From positions 1 to 21,865 of the forward strand of contig DATBGZ010000001.1 of the NCBI GenBank assembly GCA_036557785.1: 21,865 nucleotides of DNA, read 5' to 3'. This document shows, in pieces, positions 15,996-21,865 of this stretch (position 1 is its first letter; every line of letters starts with the position of its first letter). This stretch comes from DATBGZ01 sp036557785. GTDB lineage: Bacteria > Actinomycetota > Actinomycetes > Mycobacteriales > Micromonosporaceae. The translations under genes and the position numbers were made by a program. The notes under the pieces were generated by a model. It ran no database searches and had not been told where the DNA came from. It worked only from the letters and a program-made list of their open reading frames with translations.

Positions 15996-16615
15996 CAGCC
16001 CCCGACCCACGGCCCGGTGCCGCCACCGGGGACCACGACCCGGAACACCCCCAGTGCGAGGGCGAGCGTCTGGTAGTAGCCGATGAGGATGACCAGCTCG
16101 ACCGCCTTGACGAGGCCGACCGCGCCGACCAGTCGATCCCACTCGGTCGCGTCTAGGTCGCGGGCCAGCACGAGGCGCGTAACCGTGTCAAAGACGACGC
16201 GTTCGGTCGCGCTGATTTCCTCCGGTGCCAGCCGTTCCGCGATCGCGTGAAGGTCGGCCTCGCTCAACCCCTTCGCTCGCGCGATCTGCACGTGCGCGAT
16301 CCACTCGAAGTCGTTGCGCGCGTTGGCCGCGACGATGAGGATCGCCAGCTCCCGCTCCCGGTCGGTGAGCTCGGAGCGGTAGCGGATCGCGTCTCCCACC
16401 GACTGCAGCGCCGTGCCCAGCGCCGGACTGAGCAACATGAAGTTGAACGGTCCCTCCAGCCGCCCGTGCTCATTGAGCAGCGGCGACACCGCAGTCGCGG
16501 AGGCGCGGGGGCCGGAGATGATGAGGTCGTAAAGGTCCCGCTGGTCGGGCCGCAGGTCGTCGGGCGCGAACCAGGGCAGCCGCCCGTTGAGAGGGATCGA
16601 CTCTTGTGCTGTCAT
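15995..16615 (-). CDS. Carboxymuconolactone decarboxylase (AhpD-like) family protein
   Basis: A 206-residue all-helical protein of the CMD/AhpD family. The region GPFNFMLLSPALGTALQSVGDAIRY, then LTDRERELAILIVAANARNDFEWIAHVQIARAKGLSE and an NDFEWIAH segment, is typical. The CxxC pair of true peroxidases (AhpD) is absent: ARNDFEWIAH is found instead, so a thiol peroxidase role is unlikely. Start ATG 16615 has AAAGGA 7 bases upstream; the longer start at 16666 lacks support and overlaps the TIR fragment. In similar clusters these proteins accompany amidohydrolases of aromatic or lactone metabolism, consistent with the stub downstream. The substrate is unknown. Confidence 0.85.
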   Translation of the reverse strand: MTAQESIPLNGRLPWFAPDDLRPDQRDLYDLIISGPRASATAVSPLLNEHGRLEGPFNFMLLSPALGTALQSVGDAIRYRSELTDRERELAILIVAANARNDFEWIAHVQIARAKGLSEADLHAIAERLAPEEISATERVVFDTVTRLVLARDLDATEWDRLVGAVGLVKAVELVILIGYYQTLALALGVFRVVVPGGGTGPWVGG

Positions 16616-16635
16616 GGCGAATCCTTTCGGCTGGG

Positions 16636-16872
16636 CTACCACGGGCCGATCCCACGCCGCACCCATTGCAGCGAGGCGGCCGCGTCCGGCGTGAGGATCA
16701 CCAGGCGTGCTTCGCGGCCGTCGATCGCCGTCTGGATGGCGGTGCCGAACGTCTCGTCCGGCACGAGGTCGTAGTCGAATCAGGGTTCGACGCCCTGTGT
16801 CCGTTGCTGAAGGGCCAGCCGTTGAACGTAGAGCTGGTCCGCGCGGCTGTAGCTGATGAAGACGTAGCCCAC
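16636..16872 (-). pseudogene. TIR-domain fragment with in-frame TGA
   Basis: From GTG 16872 (GAGAGGGG upstream) the frame reads GYVFISYSRADQLYVQRLA, the TIR box 1 pattern, then QGVEP, a TGA at 16780-16782, and continues in the same frame with FDYDLVPDETFGTAIQTAID and ARLVILTPDAAASLQWVRR to a stop at 16636. TIR proteins normally have Trp where the TGA falls (TGG to TGA). The fragment also ends about where the second half of the domain should continue, so it is broken in two ways. TIR domains act in NAD+ hydrolysis or signalling; any partner gene is not visible. Confidence 0.7.
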
Positions 16873-17766
16873 CCGACGCCCCTCTCGGTCAGGACAACAT
16901 CGTGACAGACGGTCCTCCGGGCGGTCCGCGGTACCGGGTCGCGACGTCTGCCGCAGCTGCCCGGGAGACTTCGTACAGCGCGACGCCTACGTATGCCAGC
17001 AGTGGGAGCATGGGAGCAACGGCCTGGCTGGATCGATACGGTGCTGTACTGCACTGAACGAGGGCGTTCCGGCGGCGCACCCCGCTGACTTGAAGACGGT
17101 GCCGCCGGATCAGGGCCGACCCGCCCGGAACAGAATGGGAGCACCGCTATGCGTCGTAGTGCGTTGGCTTGCGCTGAACAGCGTCGAGCGGGCAACACGG
17201 CGGCAATCTCGGTGCGGTATTGTGCCGTTTAGCGCAGTACAGCGCATAGATGGGATGCGCCGTCCTTTGACACTCAGATACCTACATACTCGAACTGATC
17301 GAGGGCACCGTATATGCGCAGTTCAGCGCCACTGTAGCACGTTCACGTCGATTGGGCCCCTTCGATGCTGGGAGCAGAAGTGGGCGCACGCTGGAAGTGC
17401 TCTCCACCAGATAGGTTGCCGCGAGCGATCATGGGCTGACCAGGTGCTTCGTGCCCGGTGACCTCTTCCGCCGCCGGGAAGCGGTCCCGGTCAGGTTCAC
17501 GATATGGCTACCCCTGCACCGACTTCACTATCCTGGATGCTCGGCTTGCGGCTCAGCCTCGACTTTGACCGACGCCACGTCGAAGGCCACGTGCCACCAA
17601 GCCCACGGCTCGGATCTCTCGAAAGCCGAGCTGGCGCGTCGGAGGCGATGGCGTGCCGCCGTCACCAACGCCTGCTGACATGGGGCGTTCGTCCCACGTG
17701 CTGCCCGATGGCGGATGGGTGGATCGCCCGACGCGGCAACGCGAACCGCGCGGTTAGCGTCCGTTA
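16873..17766. other. Gene-poor region with operator-like repeats
   Basis: No convincing gene is seen. A 40-residue minus-strand frame (17011-16889, MLPLLAYVGVALYEVSRA start) sits 16 bases before the TIR fragment and may be an upstream remnant. A minus-strand open stretch ending near 17540 (reading WAWWHVAFDVASVKVEAE before its stop) may be a gene relic but has no start. Around 17040-17420 the composition is less GC-rich than its surroundings. Confidence 0.4.
17041..17330. repeat. Four copies of a palindromic 14-base operator-like motif
   Basis: Four sites fit GCGCTGWACWGCGC: GTGCTGTACTGCAC (17041-17054), GCGCTGAACAGCGT (17171-17184), GCGCAGTACAGCGC (17232-17245, reverse orientation) and GCGCAGTTCAGCGC (17315-17328, reverse). 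The first and third share an extended 19-base core with CTRAAC. Similar palindromic clusters occur at GntR-type repressor sites of actinobacterial plasmids and integrative elements, so this may be the leftover control region of such an element. The regulator is not in the window. Confidence 0.5.
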
Positions 17767-17952
17767 ATGCTGACGCTCAGCCCTCCGATCCTGGCCGGTG
17801 TCGCATCGACAGTGATCTTCGCGATCAGCACGCTACCGATGCTGGTCAGGGCGTACCGCACGCGCGACATGTCGTCCTACAGCCTGGGCAACATGGCTTG
17901 GTGCCTACTCGCAGAGCAGCACGGAACCTGGTGTTGGCGCATCACCCGTTGA
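17767..17952 (+). pseudogene. Truncated PQ-loop / SemiSWEET-like membrane protein
   Basis: A 61-residue frame with one membrane helix (PPILAGVASTVIFAISTLPMLV) and the RDMSSYSLGN segment typical of small PQ-loop transporters of about 85-100 residues with three helices. Similarity is lost after SLGNMAW, and the frame stops before helices two and three. No ribosome binding site is seen. It is probably a remnant. Confidence 0.45.
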
Positions 17953-17970
17953 GTCTTGCCGGGTAGAAAG

Positions 17971-18016
17971 TTGACAGACGCTGAACGTGCGTATAGCCTC
18001 TTAAACGTGTGTTCAG
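17971..18016 (+). promoter_or_regulatory. Promoter and operator of the TetR-ABC operon
   Basis: A perfect -35 TTGACA (17971-17976) is followed by a -10 candidate TATAGC or TAGCCT (17992-17999). An inverted repeat, CTGAACGTGCGTAT (17981-17994) and AAACGTGTGTTCAG (18003-18016), has 10 of 14 complementary positions and spans the -10 region and the first codons. This is the expected autoregulatory TetR site. Confidence 0.6.
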
Positions 18017-18645
18017 TCGCAGATGATCGGGACCTCACCGCCAAGGCGAACATCCGCAACGCAGCGCTGCGGCTGTTCGCCGAGCGTGGACACGACGCCG
18101 TCACGGTCCGCGAGATCGCCGCGGCGGCGGGTGTGTCACCGGGCCTTGTGGTGCATCACTTCGGTAGCAAGGAAGGGTTGCGGGCCGCGGTGGACGCGTA
18201 TGCGGCCCAGGCGTTCGACTCGCTCTTCGCCATGGACGGGCAGGACCTGGCCTCGGCAATGACCGGGGACAACTGGGGGTCGGTCGCCGAGATGCTTGTG
18301 CGCGCTTTTCCGCACGGCTCTCCTCTGCCCGCGTACCTGCGCCGTCTGTTTCTGGTCAACGACCCGGCGGGTGCGGCCCTGTTCGGGCGCTGGTACGCCC
18401 TTACTCGCCGGCTGCTCGATTCCATGACCGAGGTCGGCGCCGTGAGACAGGCTGAGGACCCGGCGGTTCGGGCGGCCTTCTTTCTCGTCAACGACCTCGC
18501 GCTGGTGCTGTTGCGTAATCAGGTCGCCGCCGCCATCGGAGTGGACCCGCTCACGCCCGAGGGCGTCGCCCGCTGGGCCCAAGAGGTCACCGCCGTCTAT
18601 ACGAAGGGCGCGTTCGTCATCGCGCCCAGTGAGGAGCCCTCGTGA
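18007..18645 (+). CDS. TetR-family repressor
   Basis: A 212-residue TetR regulator. The N-terminal helix-turn-helix covers residues 10-57 (NAALRLFAERGHDAVTVREI, AAAAGVSPGLVVHHFGSKEG). The C-terminal ligand-binding part is helical with no recognisable pocket motif. I place the start at GTG 18007, a few bases after the predicted RNA start, probably as a leaderless or nearly leaderless message; the longer in-frame TTG at 17956 lies upstream of the promoter. It overlaps the ABC ATPase start as GTGA. It probably represses the downstream exporter genes and itself through the inverted repeat at 17981-18016, released by the exported drug. Confidence 0.9.
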   Translation: MCSVADDRDLTAKANIRNAALRLFAERGHDAVTVREIAAAAGVSPGLVVHHFGSKEGLRAAVDAYAAQAFDSLFAMDGQDLASAMTGDNWGSVAEMLVRAFPHGSPLPAYLRRLFLVNDPAGAALFGRWYALTRRLLDSMTEVGAVRQAEDPAVRAAFFLVNDLALVLLRNQVAAAIGVDPLTPEGVARWAQEVTAVYTKGAFVIAPSEEPS

Positions 18646-19592
18646 GTCAGTCTGACGCCGTCATCGACATCCAGAAGCTCACCAAGACGTTCGGGAAGGT
18701 CCGCGCCCTGGATGGCCTGGACCTCACGGTGCATCCGGGGGAGGTGCATGGCTTCCTCGGCCCCAACGGGGCGGGCAAGTCCACCACTATCCGCATCCTG
18801 CTCGGACTGATGCGGGCCACCGGTGGGCAGGTCGAGCTGTTCGGGGCCGATCCCTGGCGGCAGGCCGCGAGCCTGCACGGGCGCTTGGCCTACGTGGCCG
18901 GGGACGTCGCGCTGTGGCCCGGCCTGACCGGCGGTCAATGCCTGGATGTGATCGGGGCGACGCAGGGCCGCGTCGACCAGCAGCGCCGCGCATCCCTGAT
19001 CGAACGGTTCGAACTCGACCCGACGAAACGGATCCGGGACTACTCCAAAGGCAACCGTCAGAAGGTCGCTCTCGTGGCCGCGTTGGCCGCCGACGCGGAC
19101 CTGCTCATCCTCGACGAGCCCACGTCCGGGCTCGACCCGCTCATGGAACAGGCCTTCCAGCAATGCGTGCGCGAAAGACGACAGGACGGCATCACGGTCC
19201 TGCTCTCCAGCCACATACTCGCGGAAGTTGAAGCGCTGGCCGACCGCGTGAGCATCATTCGCCGCGGCCGTACGGTCACCACCGGCAGCCTCGCCGACCT
19301 GCGCCGCCACACTCGGGCCTCGGTGCACGCGGTCACCGTCGAAGAACCCGAGGGCCTGGCCAACGCGGCAGGCCTGGCCGACTGCGTCTGCGAGCGGCTG
19401 GACGGGCATGTCGACACCAGGTTCACGATCGACGCGGAGCACTTGGACGCAATGATCGGCCGACTGCACGCCGCACGCATCCACACATTGACCGTCACCC
19501 CGCCGAGTCTCGATGCCTTGTTCCTCCGTACCTATGGGGAGGCCCTCGACGGACAGGAGATCGGCGAAACGCTTGCCGAGGCGGCGCGATGA
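18642..19592 (+). CDS. ABC transporter ATP-binding subunit (drug export type)
   Basis: A 316-residue ABC ATPase. Walker A is GPNGAGKST at residues 40-48, the signature is YSKGNRQKV (134-142) in place of LSGGQ, as usual for this export subfamily, Walker B is LLILDEP (154-160), and the switch histidine is H191 in SSHILAE. A C-terminal extension after about residue 220 is typical of drug-resistance ATPases. It is coupled by four-base overlaps to the TetR gene (GTGA) and the permease gene (ATGA). It energises the permease, probably for antibiotic efflux. Confidence 0.95.
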   Translation: MSQSDAVIDIQKLTKTFGKVRALDGLDLTVHPGEVHGFLGPNGAGKSTTIRILLGLMRATGGQVELFGADPWRQAASLHGRLAYVAGDVALWPGLTGGQCLDVIGATQGRVDQQRRASLIERFELDPTKRIRDYSKGNRQKVALVAALAADADLLILDEPTSGLDPLMEQAFQQCVRERRQDGITVLLSSHILAEVEALADRVSIIRRGRTVTTGSLADLRRHTRASVHAVTVEEPEGLANAAGLADCVCERLDGHVDTRFTIDAEHLDAMIGRLHAARIHTLTVTPPSLDALFLRTYGEALDGQEIGETLAEAAR

Positions 19593-21199
19593 ACGCCCGA
19601 CTCGAAGAGGCGAGGCCACCCCGGCCCAGTTTGGGCACGATGGCCGGTATCGTCTGGCGCACTCACCGCCGGGGCATCATCGTCTGGGTGGTCGGTCTCG
19701 CCGCGAGCATGGTCGGGACAGCCGCTGGCGTTGCCGGCCTCTACGACAGCCCGGCCAAGATCCACACATATGCCGAAGCGGTCACTGCCGGCAGCGCGCT
19801 GGCCGCGATCAACGGCCACGTGGAGGGTATCGACAGCCTGGGCGGAGTGATCCAGGACGAGTTCGGGTTCCTCGCCTCGTTCCTGCTTCCGCTACTGGGC
19901 ATCGGACTGATCGCGGGCTCGACACGCCGCGAGGAGGAGTCGGGCCGACTCGAAACGATCCTCGGCGGCCGCATCGCCCGGCACCAGCCGGCTCTGGCGG
20001 CCCTCATCGTGGCGACCGCGGCGATACTCGTCACGTCCGCCCTGTTCGCTACTGGCCTGACACTGTCGGACGTGCCGGTGTCCGGCGCGATTCTCTACAG
20101 CGCGGCCCTGGGCGCGCTGGCCTTCGTGTTCGCCGGGTTCGCCGCTCTGCTGGCGCAACTCGTACGGCACGCCCGCGGGGTCTATACCGGAAGCCTCATC
20201 GTGCTCGCCGCGGCGTACGTCCTGCGGGGGGTCGGCGACACGACCACGAACTGGTTGACGTGGGTGTCGCCGCTGGGGTGGGCTGAGAAGACAGCACCGT
20301 TCGGGAACCAACGCTGGTGGATGCTTGCCGTCCCGGTCGTCGCCGGCGTGGCCTTTGGCGGCGAAGCCGTGTGGCTGGCGGCCCGCCGCGATGTCGGCAG
20401 CGCCCTGCTGCGCGGCGGCTCCGGTCCGGCCGGAGCGACCAGGCTGCGGCGGCGGCCGATCGGCCTCGCAGCCTGGCTTCACGCTCCGGCGACCGTGGGC
20501 TGGCTGGCGGGTGGACTCCTGCTCACCGGGATGATGGGGTCACTGGCCCAGCAGTTTCTCGACGCGATGAGCGGCAACTCCGCGCTAGGCGATGCTATAG
20601 GCATCAGTGGCGGCCGCCCGTTGGACGGCTTCATCGCCGTGACGCAGCTCTACCTCGCCGTCATCGGCGCTGGGTACCTCATCCAGGCGATCGGCACCCT
20701 GCGGGCTGAGGAGGCCGAGGGCCGCCTGGAGACCCGGCTCGCCGGCACGCTCTCCCGGGCGCGCTGGCTGGCAGCCCACGCCGGCGTCATCACGGCCGGT
20801 CTGCTCGTCATCGTTGCATGTTCGTCCGCGGTCCTCGCGCTGTCGACCGCGTGGTCGGTCGGGAACCCCGACGAGGTCGGCGCCGTGGTGCGGGCCGGCC
20901 TGGACTACCTGCCGGCGGAGCTTGTGTTCGCCGGCCTCGCCTCGGCCGTGTTCGGCTTGTGGCCGCGCGGCTTCGGCCTCACCTGGGCGGCGTACGCCGT
21001 GGCGACCTTCATCGCCTTCCTCGGTCCCGGCCTGAAGCTCGCGCCGTGGGCGCTCGACCTCGCGCCCACCACACACGTCGGCAACCCGCCGCTGGCAACG
21101 GTCCGCACCGGTAGCCTGGCCGCGCTGGCTGCCGTCGCCCTCGCGCTCACGCTGGTGGGGTTCGTCGCCTTCCGGCGTCGGAACATTCCACGCGCCTAG
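19589..21199 (+). CDS. ABC transporter permease (polyketide-antibiotic exporter type)
   Basis: A 536-residue protein of two homologous halves with about twelve membrane segments. Each half has the same cytoplasmic motif: TRREEESGRLETIL at about residue 111 and RAEEAEGRLETRLAGTLSR at about 373. This duplicated layout is that of exporters annotated for polyketide antibiotics (COG3559 type). The start ATG overlaps the ATPase stop. The stop at 21197-21199 overlaps the stop of the convergent transposase, so the IS copy sits directly against the gene end without visibly damaging it. Confidence 0.92.
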   Translation: MNARLEEARPPRPSLGTMAGIVWRTHRRGIIVWVVGLAASMVGTAAGVAGLYDSPAKIHTYAEAVTAGSALAAINGHVEGIDSLGGVIQDEFGFLASFLLPLLGIGLIAGSTRREEESGRLETILGGRIARHQPALAALIVATAAILVTSALFATGLTLSDVPVSGAILYSAALGALAFVFAGFAALLAQLVRHARGVYTGSLIVLAAAYVLRGVGDTTTNWLTWVSPLGWAEKTAPFGNQRWWMLAVPVVAGVAFGGEAVWLAARRDVGSALLRGGSGPAGATRLRRRPIGLAAWLHAPATVGWLAGGLLLTGMMGSLAQQFLDAMSGNSALGDAIGISGGRPLDGFIAVTQLYLAVIGAGYLIQAIGTLRAEEAEGRLETRLAGTLSRARWLAAHAGVITAGLLVIVACSSAVLALSTAWSVGNPDEVGAVVRAGLDYLPAELVFAGLASAVFGLWPRGFGLTWAAYAVATFIAFLGPGLKLAPWALDLAPTTHVGNPPLATVRTGSLAALAAVALALTLVGFVAFRRRNIPRA

Positions 21200-21735
21200 T
21201 GTCGCGTGTCTGATGTCTTTGGACGGTTAGCTTTGGTCAGGATCTGGTCGGCGGTTTTGGTCCAGTTGAAGGGTTCGCAGCGTTCGTTGTAGGCATCGAT
21301 GAACTTGCGGATCGCATCGATGAGCGCGGGCACATTGGCGAAGGTGCCGCGGCGGATGGCCTGGCGAGTGATGATCCCGAAGAAGATCTCGACCATGTTA
21401 ATCCAGGACGCGCTGGTCGGCGTGAAGTGCAGGGCGACCCTCGGGTTGCGGGCCAGCCAGGCCTTGGCCTTCGCGTGGCTGTGGGTGCCGTAGTTGTCAC
21501 ACACCACGTGCAGCGCCACCCGGGGATGGGCCTTGGCGACCAGCTTGAGGAAGGCGAGGAACTCGTCGTTGCGGTGGCGTGGGTAGCAGGCGTCGGCGGT
21601 GATCCGGCCGGTGGCGATCTCCAGGGCCGCGAACAGGGTGGTGGTGCCGTGTCGTACGTAGTCGTGGGTGCGTCGTTCGGCCTCGTCGAAGCGCATGGGC
21701 AGCAGCGGGGCCGTGCGATCGAGGGCTTGGTTATC
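21196..21735 (-). mobile_element. IS630-family transposase, 5'-truncated
   Basis: The frame carries the C-terminal part of an IS630 DDE transposase: NQALDRTAPLLPMR, RRTHDYVRHGTTTLFAALE, the second catalytic Asp in CDNYGTH, and the catalytic Glu in SWINMVEIFFGIITRQAIRRGTF. The first Asp (normally in a DEKSQ segment just before QALDRT) and all of the N-terminal helix-turn-helix are missing; an in-frame TGA lies at 21748-21750. The protein from ATG 21696 would be inactive. The right inverted repeat is probably the GTGTCGCGTGTC region at 21200-21211. Confidence 0.8.
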
Positions 21736-21747
21736 CGGGGTAATTGA

Positions 21748-21865
21748 TCATGATCGCCGTGTTTGTGCAGGTAGACCGCTTGCGGTCGCGTCCGCAAGCG
21801 TAGCGACGGGCTGGCTGTTGGCTTGGTGGCCCAGCTGGCGGCGAAGGGCTAGGTTCTCGCCGTGA
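21748..21865 (-). other. Possible second insertion-sequence remnant
   Basis: Upstream of the transposase break, the minus strand reads ENLALRRQLGHQ, which resembles the LxxENLALRRQL stretch near the N-terminus of rve-type integrases, and then degenerates to a TGA. It is short and uncertain. It does not belong to a normal IS630 N-terminus. Confidence 0.3.

Noticed and set aside
17504..17767. Plus-strand frames between the repeats and the PQ-loop fragment
   Set aside because: No ribosome binding site, atypical composition and no similarity I recognise.

Overview
The window comes from a high-GC actinomycete: strong G/C bias at third codon positions, GTG starts, four-base ATGA/GTGA gene overlaps and G-rich ribosome binding sites. 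I cannot name a genus from the sequence.

The central region (about 1.2-13.9 kb) reads as a fluoride-response regulon. Five RNA leaders match the fluoride (crcB-type) riboswitch: 3980-4025 (-), 4082-4128 (+), 8393-8455 (+), 8768-8815 (+) and 12596-12640 (+). Each keeps the pseudoknot, the P1 and P2 helices, and the bases equivalent to A40 and U48 of the Thermotoga aptamer. In each, the 3' strand of P1 can instead pair with the downstream Shine-Dalgarno region, which predicts that fluoride turns translation on. The leaders control: (a) a dynamin-like GTPase, a COG4087-type HAD protein broken by an in-frame amber codon, and a NUDIX hydrolase; (b) a five-gene membrane/MoxR/DUF58 operon; (c) a 90-residue Cys-containing protein I do not recognise; (d) two tandem MutS-like ATPases; (e) a divergent enolase. 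A DUF190 gene, a family often found beside the fluoride channel FluC/CrcB, lies between (d) and (e). No fluoride exporter is inside the window.

The left edge (1-970) holds the first third of a proton-pumping type P-ATPase, cut off at about position 150.

The stretch 14-18 kb is decayed: a frameshifted membrane GGDEF gene, an amidohydrolase stub, an intact carboxymuconolactone decarboxylase-like gene, a TIR-domain fragment with an in-frame TGA, a cluster of palindromic operator-like repeats, and a truncated PQ-loop gene. The right end (18.0-21.2 kb) is an intact TetR/ABC-ATPase/ABC-permease drug-export operon with its own promoter and operator, followed by the 3' part of an IS630-family transposase.

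Working model (inference): fluoride and its Al/Be complexes inhibit enolase and mimic phosphate in NTPase active sites. The riboswitch-controlled genes are mostly NTPases, phosphate-handling enzymes and enolase, so the region may be a damage-tolerance arm of fluoride resistance that complements ion export.
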